From Candidatus Hydrogenedentota bacterium (GTDB lineage Bacteria > Hydrogenedentota > Hydrogenedentia > Hydrogenedentales > CAITNO01), in NCBI GenBank assembly GCA_012730045.1, contig JAAYBR010000091.1, forward strand, positions 1 to 64,000: 64,000 nucleotides of DNA, read 5' to 3'. A program made the translations under genes and the position numbers. A model generated the notes under the pieces. The model was given only the letters and a program-made list of their open reading frames with translations. It was not told the origin of the DNA and did not search any database. This document shows positions 20,080 to 28,303 of the stretch, piece after piece. Within the stretch, counting starts at the first letter, position 1, and each line of letters begins with the position of its first letter.

Positions 20080-21678
20080 TCATTCCCCGAAGAGGAGAAA
20101 AAGCTGCGCGTTCTTCCATTCCGGGAAGGACTGGGTTTTGTCCGCCAAGGGCTCGCTCTCGCTGCTTTCCCGTATTTGGAAACGGACGCTTTCGGCGGAC
20201 TCGGGAATCCGGAGCTGGACATAGCCGTTGTCCGCGAGCGGCTCCGTGGCGTACTGGATGGTTTCGTCGTCCCCGCCAGAAGCGCTTACCACGACCTCGC
20301 GGCCTTGCAGAAACTCGATCTTTCCCTCCGCCATCCCCGCCTGGATGAAGGCTTGGCGGGTCAGGTCTGTTGCCAGATTCTCAAATTCAATTGCCAGCTC
20401 GCGGTCCTGCGTGGTGTACACATAGACCGTCACCTTGACCTCCCGTGCCGGGGCGGGGGACGCGGACGCGCTGTCGGTGACGGAAGGGGGGGCGGATGGA
20501 GCGGACTTGTCGGAGAAAAGCAGCGTCCCCCCTGCCGCCAGCAGAAGGGCGGCCACGATTCCCGCAAACAGGAGGAACTTGTTCTTGCCCGGGGCGGGGG
20601 AGGGGCGAACGCCGGGTTCTGACGCCCCCTCGGGCGGCGGACCGGCGAGGGTCTGCACTGTGGCCGCCTGCCCCGGCGGGGGCGGTCCGGCCACTGTGGC
20701 CTCCATGCCGCCGCCTGCGGCGGGCGGGGGCGTCGCCGTCCCCGTGGCACCGGGGTCCGTCACCCCTGCCGGGGGCTGTCCGACCAGGGTGCTCTCCAGC
20801 GCGCGGCCCTCCTCTAGAAGCACGGCCTCGTCCGGCTGGGGCTTGAGCGACTCGCGCAGCGCGGCGGCGAGAGCCCTTCCGGAGGAATACCGGTCATTCG
20901 GCGCCTTGGCGAGGACCTTGAGGGCCACCCTGCCCAGCGCGGCGCCAACGGAGAAATTCAGCTCGTTCGGGGCGACGGGGGCGCTCTTCAGCACGTGGTG
21001 CATGATGGTGCCGAAGGCCTCCCCCGGGAAGGGGCGCTCCCCCGTGAGCAGCTCGTAAAGAATGATGCCCAGCGAAAAGAGGTCCGACCGTCCGTCCACG
21101 CCATGGCCCATGAACTGTTCGGGTGACATGTAGGACGGCGTTCCTATCAGCACCCCCTCCTGGGTGAGGGAGGAGTCCTTGGTGCGGGCGATGCCGAAAT
21201 CGGCCACCTTGGGCGGGCCGTTCCGGGGCAGCATGATGTTCGCGGGCTTGATGTCCCGGTGGACGATGCCCTGGTCATGCGCGCAGGCGAGGCCCTCGGC
21301 GATCTGGGCGACAAGCTCCACCGACTCGGCCAGGGGAAAGCGGCGGCGGGAGGCAATGTGCTCCTCCAGGCTCTGCCCCTCGACGAATTCCATGGCGATG
21401 AAGGCCGTGCCGTCCTCCTCGCCCACATCATAGATCGTGATGATGTTCGGGTGGTTCAGAATGCCGGCGGCGCGGGCCTCGCGGAGAAAGCGCTCCATCA
21501 GCTCGCCCTGGTCCTCCCGGCTGCCCAGAAGCTCCGCGCGCGCCGTCTTGATGGCCACGCGCCGCCCGATGTTCGGGTCGCGCCCCTCGTAGACAACGCC
21601 CATCGCCCCCTTGCCCAGCACGCGGACAATGGGGTAGCGGCCCAGATTCTCCGGTATTTCCCTGCTGTCTTCGGTCAC
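20080..21678 (-). CDS. Hanks-type Ser/Thr protein kinase with one transmembrane helix
   Basis: A 532-residue receptor-like kinase. The N-terminal catalytic domain has every key motif: glycine loop GKGAMGVVY, VAIK lysine, catalytic loop HRDIKPANIM, DFGIA, and GTPSYMSPEQF in the activation segment. It should be active. A Pro/Gly/Ala-rich juxtamembrane linker leads to the helix FLLFAGIVAALLLAAGGTLLF at about residues 365-385. About 145 residues with no recognised fold lie outside. Start GTG 21678 overlaps the protease stop codon as GTGA, so translation is probably coupled. No PASTA repeats are present. Neighbouring proteins with TPRs, a thioredoxin fold and a protease are likely partners or substrates. 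Confidence 0.88.
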   Translation of the reverse strand: MTEDSREIPENLGRYPIVRVLGKGAMGVVYEGRDPNIGRRVAIKTARAELLGSREDQGELMERFLREARAAGILNHPNIITIYDVGEEDGTAFIAMEFVEGQSLEEHIASRRRFPLAESVELVAQIAEGLACAHDQGIVHRDIKPANIMLPRNGPPKVADFGIARTKDSSLTQEGVLIGTPSYMSPEQFMGHGVDGRSDLFSLGIILYELLTGERPFPGEAFGTIMHHVLKSAPVAPNELNFSVGAALGRVALKVLAKAPNDRYSSGRALAAALRESLKPQPDEAVLLEEGRALESTLVGQPPAGVTDPGATGTATPPPAAGGGMEATVAGPPPPGQAATVQTLAGPPPEGASEPGVRPSPAPGKNKFLLFAGIVAALLLAAGGTLLFSDKSAPSAPPSVTDSASASPAPAREVKVTVYVYTTQDRELAIEFENLATDLTRQAFIQAGMAEGKIEFLQGREVVVSASGGDDETIQYATEPLADNGYVQLRIPESAESVRFQIRESSESEPLADKTQSFPEWKNAQLFLLFGE

Positions 21679-22991
21679 TGGTGCTGTTCCTGGTTTCCGG
21701 GGCCGGCCCCGGAAAGCGCCCTGATACTGTCCGCCTCCGGCGCGTCCGGAAACCGTTCCAGATACGCCGCAAAGGCGCGGCGCGCCGCCTCCTCCTGCCC
21801 GTCGGCGAGCAGCGACACGGCGAGATTATACATCGCCGGGGGGTGTCCGGGGGCGATCCGCAGGGACTCCCGGAAGGCGTCGGCGGCCTCCGCGTGGCGC
21901 TCCGCCCGCTGGAGGGCCACCCCGAGGTCGTTCTGGACGCGGGCATCCTCCGGCGCCAGGCGCGCGGCCTCGCCGAAGCATTCCAGCGCGCCGCCGGGGT
22001 CGCCGGCCTCCAGACGGAGCAGTCCCAGATTGCGCAGCGGGGCGAGGGCCTCCGGCCGCAACTTTCGCGCGCTTTCATAGGCCGCCGCGGCCCCCTCCCG
22101 GTCGCCGCAGCCCGCGCGCGCCAGGCCGAGATTAAACCACGCCTCAAAAAAGGCCGGCAGCAGTTGCACGGCCCTCTCATACATCCGCGCCTTGTCGGCG
22201 CACGCGGCGGCGCGCACGCCCGCGTTGTAGGCCTCCAGCGCCCACAGCTCCATCTCTGTGATGCCGGGCTCCGGCGCCAGCTCCGCGTCCTCCTGCGCCG
22301 CCGCCGGGGGCCGGGGCCGCGCCACGCCCAGGCGGTCCAGCCCCGCGTGCATGCGGTCCACGGGAAGCACCACGGTCATCCAGGGCTGGTCGTTCAGCCG
22401 CCCGAGAACGATGCCGACCAGGTCGCCGCGCGCGTCAAAGACCGGCGCGCCGCTGGAACCCGGACTGGTGTTCATCTCCGCCTGGAAGACGGGCACGGAG
22501 CGGTAGGTGCGGTCCAGGCTGGACACCAGCCCCGAGACCAGGGAGAACTCCAGGTTCAGGGGGGTCGAGAGGGAGACCAGGGGCGCGCCGACCCGGAGCG
22601 ACGCGCTGCTCCCGACGGACACGGCGCCGTCAAAGCGGGCATCGGCCCGCAGGAGGGAGAAGTCCAGCGCCTCGTCCACCACCTCCGGGGTGAGGGCAAA
22701 GGCGCGGCCGTCCGCCGTCTTTCCCCGGAGGTCGTCCACGCCGCCGATCTGGTGCGCCGTGGTCAGCACAATCCCGCGCGCGTCCACCACGCAGCCGCTG
22801 CTCTGCACCGGCGCGCCCGAGTCCCGGCGCGTGCCGAAAATCACAACCGCGAGGGGGAGGTTTGCCGCGGCGATCCGCTCGGCCGGGCCGCCCGGCTCCG
22901 CGGCCGCAGACGGCGAAACGGCGGCAAACAGGACACACAGCGCGCCGGCAAGGCGCGCCGCTCTGTGCGCTGCGGTCCAAAGTCTTTCCAA
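21675..22991 (-). CDS. Exported trypsin-like serine protease with TPR repeats
   Basis: A signal peptide is followed by an HtrA/trypsin-like domain. Its triad is visible as His in LTTAHQIG, Asp in ALDFSLLRAD and Ser in NTSPGSSGAPVFD. No PDZ domain follows. The C-terminal ~170 residues are TPRs (AYNAGVRAAACADKARMYE, FFEAWFNLGLARAGCGDREG, VQNDLGVALQRAERHAEAAD). The start is uncertain. TTG at 22991 has AGGAG 7 bases upstream and gives 438 residues beginning LERLWTAAHRAARLAG, directly at the signal peptide. ATG at 23030 gives a longer, less hydrophobic N-terminus. Its stop codon overlaps the kinase start. A stress-signalling pair of protease and kinase is a reasonable inference. Confidence 0.82.
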   Translation of the reverse strand: MERLWTAAHRAARLAGALCVLFAAVSPSAAAEPGGPAERIAAANLPLAVVIFGTRRDSGAPVQSSGCVVDARGIVLTTAHQIGGVDDLRGKTADGRAFALTPEVVDEALDFSLLRADARFDGAVSVGSSASLRVGAPLVSLSTPLNLEFSLVSGLVSSLDRTYRSVPVFQAEMNTSPGSSGAPVFDARGDLVGIVLGRLNDQPWMTVVLPVDRMHAGLDRLGVARPRPPAAAQEDAELAPEPGITEMELWALEAYNAGVRAAACADKARMYERAVQLLPAFFEAWFNLGLARAGCGDREGAAAAYESARKLRPEALAPLRNLGLLRLEAGDPGGALECFGEAARLAPEDARVQNDLGVALQRAERHAEAADAFRESLRIAPGHPPAMYNLAVSLLADGQEEAARRAFAAYLERFPDAPEADSIRALSGAGPGNQEQHQ

Positions 22992-23146
22992 ATCCGGCAC
23001 TCCTGGGCGCTTTCCCACAGCGCCAATCATACTACACGAAACGCCGGAAGGTTGAATCCCCGTCCGGCGGACAGGTGGCATTGGGGCATGCCCTGTGCTA
23101 GAGTATGGCGGCTGGAAAAGGGTCCGGCCCCGGAGAAGCGCAGGCA

Positions 23147-23914
23147 ATGAAGAATTGGACAGTGCTGGTGGTTGTGCTGGCGGTCGCCGCGGGGGTTTGC
23201 CTTCCCGCCGCCGGGCAGGGCGTGCTTGGCGACATCATGTCGGGGGCTCTGGTCAACCCGGAGCCCGGGGTGTTCGCGTGGTATGACGTGACGGACAAGG
23301 CGACGGGGCGCCAGTTTTTCCTGCGGCAGGCCCTGGTGGGGGAGGAGAAGGTCAAGGGGAAGACCGGCTACTGGCTGGAGACGGAAATCATCCCGCAGGT
23401 GGGCTATCCCATGATCTGCAAGATGCTCCTCACGGGGCCGGCGTCCGACCCGGCCAACATCCACCGGGTGTTTCTGCGCGACGGCGCGGAGCCCGCCGAG
23501 GAGGTGAAGCCGGAGGACGCCCGGTGGGGCGGGGGCGGCGCCATGGCCTCCGGCACCCGCAGCGTGGCGGGGGAGGAGGAGCTCACCACGGCGCAGGGTC
23601 CGTTGAAGACGGAGCATGTGGTGTTTGAGCGGGAGGGGGACCGCACGGAGGTGTGGACCAGCGACCAGGCGCGGCCCATGGGCATTGTGCGCCTGGTGTC
23701 CAAGGAGGGCGAGCTGATGCTCCGCACGACGGGAAAAGGGGGCCCCGACGCGGAAAGCGCGCTGGACCGCACCTATCCCGCCCCCCCCGGAAGCGACGAC
23801 ACAAAGGTGCAGGTGCAGGTGAGGGGGCAGGAGAAATCCGACCCGCCCGCCGCCGGCGCGCCGCCTGTGCAGAAGAATTTCGGACGCAAAGGCGGGACTT
23901 CCCCGGAGAACTGA
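23147..23914 (+). CDS. Secreted protein of unknown function
   Basis: A 255-residue protein with a clear signal peptide (NWTVLVVVLAVAAGVCLPAAG). The mature part includes a segment like proteins that report on a matrix or metal state (FAWYDVTDKATGRQFFLRQA, GYWLETEIIPQVGYPMICKM), a glycine-rich loop, and a strand-rich C-terminal half (EHVVFEREGDRTEVWTSDQA). It loosely resembles periplasmic DUF4412/LolA-like beta proteins, but I cannot place it firmly. The ATG at 23147 starts the signal peptide. The frame opens at 23105 without a ribosome binding site. It is divergent from the protease gene and 116 bases ahead of the acyl-CoA synthetase. Confidence 0.6.
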   Translation: MKNWTVLVVVLAVAAGVCLPAAGQGVLGDIMSGALVNPEPGVFAWYDVTDKATGRQFFLRQALVGEEKVKGKTGYWLETEIIPQVGYPMICKMLLTGPASDPANIHRVFLRDGAEPAEEVKPEDARWGGGGAMASGTRSVAGEEELTTAQGPLKTEHVVFEREGDRTEVWTSDQARPMGIVRLVSKEGELMLRTTGKGGPDAESALDRTYPAPPGSDDTKVQVQVRGQEKSDPPAAGAPPVQKNFGRKGGTSPEN

Positions 23915-24030
23915 ACACCCCTCCGGCGCGGCGCAACCGGGTCCGTGTCCGGCGCAGGGGACACGCAGTATGCCAGCACCCCAACGGCCGCAACGCCTCC
24001 GCCGCGGCCCAACAGAAGGAATGGCCGCCC

Positions 24031-25569
24031 ATGCTGAACCTCGCGCATTTCCTGGACGTCGCCGCGAAGCGCCACGGGGACAGGACGGCGGTCCTGCTGG
24101 ACCAGATCCGCCTTTCCTATGCGGAGCTGGCGGCGCTCGCCCGGAAGACCGCGTGCATCCTGGGGGATTTCGGCGTGGGCCGGGGGGACCGCGTGGCCAT
24201 GATGATCCCGAACACCCCGCATTTCCCGGTCATTTACTACGGCATCCTGCGCCGGGGGGCGGTGGTCGTTCCGGTCAATGTGCTTTTTCAGGAGGAGGAA
24301 ATCCTCCACTATCTCAACGATTCCGGCGCGAAGGTGCTGTTCGCCTTCAAGATGTTCGAGGAACCGGCGCGGAGGGCCTTCGCGCGGGCGCCGGGCTGCG
24401 GGCGGCTGGTGATCGTGTCCACGCCCGACGATCTTGCCAAGCCGGAGGTCGGCGACAACTTCATGACCCTGCTGGGCGCCGCGGACGGCCGCTGTGACAT
24501 CGAGCAGACCATGCCGGACGACACGGCGGTGATCCTGTACACCTCCGGGACCACCGGCTCGCCCAAGGGGGCGGAGCTGACCCACTTCAACATGTTCTTC
24601 AACGCCTACCTCGCGTCGCGGGAGATTGTCCGCTGCATGCCCGAGGACGTGTTTCTGGCGGTGCTGCCCCTGTTCCATTCCTTCGGCCAGACCTGCGTCA
24701 TGAACGCGGCCATCCTGTCCGGGGCGGCGGTGACCATGCTGCCCCGCTTCGAGACGGGCAGGGCGCTGGAGGTCATCGCCCGCGACCGGGTCACCGTGCT
24801 GGCCATGGTCCCGACCATGTACTTCTTCCTGCTGAACCTGCCGCAATGGGCGGACTACGACCTGTCCAGCGTGCGCATCGCCATTTCCGGCGGCGCTGCG
24901 CTGCCGGAGGACGTCCACCGCCAGTTCCGGGAGCGCTACGGCATCACGCTGCAGGAGGGCTACGGCCTCTCCGAGACCAGTCCCGTCGCGTCGTTCACCT
25001 CGGCGGACGAGGCCGTGCGGGTGGGGTCCATCGGGCGGCCCGTCTGGGGCGTGGAGATGGGCATCATGCTTGACGAGGGCGGCCTCGCCAAAGCGGGGGA
25101 GACCGGGGAGATCGTCATCCGCGGGCACAACGTCATGAAAGGCTACCTGAACAGCCCCAAGGCGACCGCCGCAGCCATCGTGGACGGGTGGTTCCACACG
25201 GGGGACATCGGCCGGCAGGACGCCGACGGCTTCTTCTACATCCTCGACCGCAAGAAGGACCTGATCATCCGCGGGGGCATGAACATTTACCCGCGCGAGA
25301 TCGAGGAGGTCCTCTACCAGCACCCGGCCGTGCGCGAGGCCTCCGTGGTGGGCATTCCCGACCGCATCCGCGGCGAGGAGGTCAAGGTCTATGTTTCCGC
25401 CAAAGAAGGGGAGACGCTTTCGCCCGGGGAAATCCGGGCGTTTCTGGAGAAGCGCATCGCCCGGTACAAGTGGCCGAGGGAGGTGGAGGTGCTGGAGGAC
25501 CTGCCCAAGGGCCCCACGGGCAAGATTCTCAAGCGCGAGCTCAAACAGCGCGGGGCGGAGCAGGACTGA
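24031..25569 (+). CDS. Acyl-CoA synthetase (long-chain fatty acid-CoA ligase type)
   Basis: A 512-residue AMP-forming ligase of the ANL superfamily that activates a carboxylic acid, most likely a fatty acid, to its CoA ester. Visible motifs are the P-loop YTSGTTGSPKGAELTH (about residues 170-185), GYGLSETSPV, the ribose-binding DGWFHTGDIG, the hinge KKDLIIRGGMNIYPREIEE, and the C-terminal catalytic lysine in PTGKILKREL. AAGGA lies 11 bases before ATG 24031. The same frame runs upstream inside the previous gene without a start signal. The next gene is convergent and shares a long hairpin. Chain-length preference cannot be read from the sequence. Confidence 0.88.
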   Translation: MLNLAHFLDVAAKRHGDRTAVLLDQIRLSYAELAALARKTACILGDFGVGRGDRVAMMIPNTPHFPVIYYGILRRGAVVVPVNVLFQEEEILHYLNDSGAKVLFAFKMFEEPARRAFARAPGCGRLVIVSTPDDLAKPEVGDNFMTLLGAADGRCDIEQTMPDDTAVILYTSGTTGSPKGAELTHFNMFFNAYLASREIVRCMPEDVFLAVLPLFHSFGQTCVMNAAILSGAAVTMLPRFETGRALEVIARDRVTVLAMVPTMYFFLLNLPQWADYDLSSVRIAISGGAALPEDVHRQFRERYGITLQEGYGLSETSPVASFTSADEAVRVGSIGRPVWGVEMGIMLDEGGLAKAGETGEIVIRGHNVMKGYLNSPKATAAAIVDGWFHTGDIGRQDADGFFYILDRKKDLIIRGGMNIYPREIEEVLYQHPAVREASVVGIPDRIRGEEVKVYVSAKEGETLSPGEIRAFLEKRIARYKWPREVEVLEDLPKGPTGKILKRELKQRGAEQD

Positions 25570-25575
25570 GTCGTC

Positions 25576-25615
25576 AAAAACACGCGGGGCGCCGGAAGAG
25601 TCTTCCGGCGCCCCG
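25576..25615 (-). terminator. 15-bp-arm hairpin between convergent genes
   Basis: CGGGGCGCCGGAAGA (25585-25599) and its reverse complement (25601-25615) are separated by one base, so the real loop is 3-5 bases. On the minus strand the stem is followed by a five-base T-run (25580-25576), giving a terminator for the leftward gene. It may also stop rightward transcription from the acyl-CoA synthetase gene. Confidence 0.65.
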
Positions 25616-25631
25616 CCTCGTTAACCAGTCA

Positions 25632-27113
25632 TCAGACGGCGCCGGACACCCACTCGGCGATGCCCTTCATGTCGCCGGGCACGCTCACGCGCAGCTCGTT
25701 CCAGGGGCCCTTGCCGCCCAAAGTCACCTCGGCGTTGACCTCGGACAGGTCCACCGTGGCGGGCAGGGGCAGCGCGGCCGCGGCCTCGGGGGAAACCTTG
25801 CCGCCATTAATGGCGATAAAGCCGTTGTTGCCCCGGTCCAGGGTCTTCTGGGCGACCGGCGTCGCGGAGGCCCCCGCGTCCAGCTTCTCCAGCGAGGCTT
25901 TGAGCGCGTCCATGTTGGTCGTGGCGATGACGGAGGTCTCCTTCGTCGCCAGGAAGACGCTCAGCCCCTCTCGGATGTTCTCAAACGCGTAGATGTCCGC
26001 GCCGTTGATCTGCTCCTTGGGGCCGTCCTTCGCGCCCGCCATGCCCATCAGCATCTTGATGCTTTCCGGCTTGGCGACGTCCATGGCCAGCATCCCGTCC
26101 GGCATGCCGTTGTTGACGCCCGTGAGCGCCAGGCCCACCTCCTTGCCGATCATGCCGGAAATCAGGCTGATGTACATGCCCACCTGGGCCGCCTGCGGGC
26201 TCGCCATGATCAGCGGGCGGACCGCCTGCATGAAGGCGGCGTCGTTGCGCAGGTTGAGGACCACCGGCGAGTTCTCCGGGAAGAGCGTGTGCATCTTCAG
26301 GGCCTCCGCCGGGGGCGTCACCGCGCCGGACGGCGCGGCCATCGCCAGGCGGACGTAGGACTCGCCCTGCGCCTCGCCCGCCGCCAGGACCACCTCGCCC
26401 ATGATGCCCTTGAGGTAGTCATAGACCGAGGCCAGCGGCTGGCCGTTCGGCGCGGTGGCGGGGAACACGCCCGCGTCCTGCAGCCGCGTGACGGAGGTGA
26501 CCAGCGCGATCTCGGCGCCCGTCTCGTAGGGGGACTGGTAGGGGGCCGCGGCGCGGGCGGCCATGCCTTTAATCATGTCCGTGGTGGAGCCCAGGAGCAC
26601 CTTGTCCGCCAGGATGGCAAACCCGAGCTTCTGGGTGTCGTTGAAGAAGCCCTTCGCGTCGCCCTCGGCGTACTCGGCGGGGTCGCTGTCGAAGATGCTC
26701 TTCATCTTGTCCGCGGCCGCCTCGGCGCTGGCCACGGGGATCAGCGCGCCGTACTCGTCCATACCCGCCCCAGGCTTCTTCAGGAAAAGGGCGGCCGGCT
26801 TCGAGGTGTCCAGCCCGGCGGCCTTGAAAACCTCCGACAACGGCGCTCCGGGGGCCACGCCGAGTTTCGCGGGCAGGTCGCCCAGCATGCCGGTCAGTTC
26901 GCCCACGGCATCGAAGCCCGCGGCCTCCGCCACCGGGGCGGCCTTCTGCTCCAGGAAGTCAATCGAGGGCAGGTAGAGCGCGGCCGTGGCGCCCTCCGGG
27001 AAATATCCCAGCGGGTTCTGGGCCTGGGCTGTCACGGCCCCCGCGCACACCGCCAGTGCGGCCAAGAGCAGGCCGGTCACGCCCTTCAATACCCGTTTGT
27101 CGCGCTTCATCAT
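25632..27113 (-). CDS. Large secreted protein of unknown function (DUF3352-like)
   Basis: A 493-residue exported protein. A signal peptide (GVTGLLLAALAVCAGAVTAQAQ) precedes a mature part with two similar halves. Each has a strand with a hydrophobic 'alanine-rich helix' pattern (YFPEGATAALYLPSIDFLEQ; LFPENSPVVLNLRNDAAFM) and a late statement-like strand (ILADKVLLGSTTDMIKGMAA; LATKETSVIATTNMDALKAS). This duplicated layout resembles DUF3352-type secreted proteins, but the match is only by eye. ATG at 27113 is immediately followed by a second ATG (27110); the latter has better spacing to GAGG. It is convergent with the acyl-CoA synthetase and divergent from the DtxR-like regulator, which might control it. 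Confidence 0.62.
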   Translation of the reverse strand: MMKRDKRVLKGVTGLLLAALAVCAGAVTAQAQNPLGYFPEGATAALYLPSIDFLEQKAAPVAEAAGFDAVGELTGMLGDLPAKLGVAPGAPLSEVFKAAGLDTSKPAALFLKKPGAGMDEYGALIPVASAEAAADKMKSIFDSDPAEYAEGDAKGFFNDTQKLGFAILADKVLLGSTTDMIKGMAARAAAPYQSPYETGAEIALVTSVTRLQDAGVFPATAPNGQPLASVYDYLKGIMGEVVLAAGEAQGESYVRLAMAAPSGAVTPPAEALKMHTLFPENSPVVLNLRNDAAFMQAVRPLIMASPQAAQVGMYISLISGMIGKEVGLALTGVNNGMPDGMLAMDVAKPESIKMLMGMAGAKDGPKEQINGADIYAFENIREGLSVFLATKETSVIATTNMDALKASLEKLDAGASATPVAQKTLDRGNNGFIAINGGKVSPEAAAALPLPATVDLSEVNAEVTLGGKGPWNELRVSVPGDMKGIAEWVSGAV

Positions 27114-27291
27114 GATCCTCGTTCCTCTCGTGTGAATGGTTGTTCTCGGGGCGGTTCCCCTTGTGGGGATCTTTCCGCCGCTGTGTTGGACCCGTCCGGA
27201 CACCCCCGGGTTTCCCCGGCGGAGCGGAGACTCTGCCAGAAAGGGGCGGGAAAAGGCAACCTGCCCCGCCGTTTGCCGCGCCCTGCCGAAG

Positions 27292-27322
27292 TTGCGCCCC
27301 CTGTCGGGGAATTCAGTATAAT
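27292..27322 (+). promoter_or_regulatory. Putative promoter of the DtxR-type regulator
   Basis: TTGCGC at 27292-27297 and a consensus TATAAT at 27317-27322 are 19 bases apart in the 300-base divergent region 27114-27413, which has no other clear feature. The spacer is long; the -10 is convincing. Confidence 0.45.
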
Positions 27323-27413
27323 GTCCATCCGTTAGGCGCGGCGACGGGTTGTTTTCATGCGGGCACCGGTGCGCGGCCCCGCCCCGGCGCGCGCAGGCAT
27401 GGAGAACACCGCC

Positions 27414-27956
27414 ATGACAGGCTCCCCGCGGCAGCAGGACAAACGGCCCCCCGCAAAGGCGGGCGCCAAGGGCGCAAAGGCCGGACGCCGCCGCGACACG
27501 GGGCACGACACCCTCTCGCACTCGCGCGCCCATTACCTGATGGCCATAGACACGCTGCGGTCCAGCCTGGGCTACGCGCGCACCACCGACGTCGCCGAGA
27601 TGCTGGAGGTGTCCCGGGGCGCTGCGTCCATGGCCCTCGCGCAGCTCAAGAAACGGGGCTGGGTGGCCGAGGACCCGAACCGCTTCCTGCTGCTCACGGA
27701 GGAGGGCCGCCAGATCACCGAGCTGGTCTCCGAGAACTTCGCCATTCTTTCCCGCTTCCTGGAGGTTGTCCTGGGCGTGGCCAAAGACCGCGCCACCGCC
27801 GACGCCTGCAAGATGGAGCACCTCGTCAGCCTGGAGACCAGCCGCCGCCTCCAATGGCTCACGCAGTACGTCGAGGGCGACGGCGCGGCCCCCCTGCGCA
27901 AGCACATGAAAGAGTTCAAGGCCGGCGCCGCCGGCGTGGACCTGGAGAACCTGTAG
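27414..27956 (+). CDS. DtxR/MntR-type transcriptional regulator with partial metal site
   Basis: A 180-residue DNA-binding protein. After a basic, Lys/Ala-rich N-terminus the winged helix-turn-helix runs from about residue 38 to 100 (DVAEMLEVSRGAASMALAQL, then KKRGWVAED). The dimerisation region contains ACKMEHLVS (C132, E135, H136), which matches the metal-site segment of DtxR and MntR. The other ligand positions appear changed: the His expected in the preceding helix is Phe/Asn (SENFAILSRFL) and the N-terminal Glu is replaced in HYLMAI. No SH3-like domain follows. ATG 27414 is chosen for GGAG at 27401-27404; ATGs at 27399 and 27357 are alternatives. The effector is unknown. Confidence 0.75.
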   Translation: MTGSPRQQDKRPPAKAGAKGAKAGRRRDTGHDTLSHSRAHYLMAIDTLRSSLGYARTTDVAEMLEVSRGAASMALAQLKKRGWVAEDPNRFLLLTEEGRQITELVSENFAILSRFLEVVLGVAKDRATADACKMEHLVSLETSRRLQWLTQYVEGDGAAPLRKHMKEFKAGAAGVDLENL

Positions 27957-28034
27957 GGCAGTCCCGGGGTCGTATGCGGCATTTTCAAGAGGGGAGCCGT
28001 CCCATTCGGAGAGACGGAGGGGAACAAGGGCAGA

Positions 28035-28175
28035 CCAAAGCGCTGGAAGCGCGGCATTCAACAGCCCGGGGCGTGAGCCCCGGGAAGAAAGCGCCCCCCA
28101 CCCCAGTCCCGGGAGCCCCGAAGGGGCGGCACAAAGACCTTCCGCGCTTGTGCCGCGCCTTCGGCGCTTCGGAAC
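28035..28175. repeat. Cluster of short palindromes
   Basis: Several hairpins lie in tandem: CCCGGGGC (28065-28072) pairs with GCCCCGGG (28077-28084) around GTGA, and GCGCCTTCGGCGC-type stems follow near 28155-28170. The text is repetitive and GC-rich and gives false open frames on both strands. No second copy is present in the window, so its status as a dispersed element is inferred. Confidence 0.5.
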
Positions 28176-28239
28176 GTGGTGTGGACAGCTGCTCCTCGGC
28201 GGTTGGAGTTCCAGCCCGTGTCCCCTCAAAAAGGGCTTC

Positions 28240-28265
28240 CGCCGCTACTTGACCAGGATACGGGC
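28240..28265. repeat. 26-bp direct repeat, left copy
   Basis: Bases 28240-28265 (beginning CGCCGCTACTTGACCAGG) are identical to 31296-31321. Read on the minus strand the copy encodes ARILVK and a TAG stop, the exact end of the hydrolase at 31301-33259. The copies bracket the restriction-modification gene. Confidence 0.95.
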
Positions 28266-28303
28266 GTTGTCCGAAAAGGGGCAGGGGGTTTCCAGACCGC
28301 GCC

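Larger units (their letters stand above)
27957..28303. other. Intergenic region with palindromes and a displaced gene-end copy
   Basis: No gene is supported in these 347 bases. They hold a palindromic cluster (28035-28175) and, at 28240-28265, an exact copy of the last codons and stop of the hydrolase gene that ends at 31301. Confidence 0.6.

Noticed and set aside
24021-24497. Alternative start at the ATG at 24021 for the acyl-CoA synthetase
   Set aside because: It is in another frame; the synthetase frame begins at ATG 24031.
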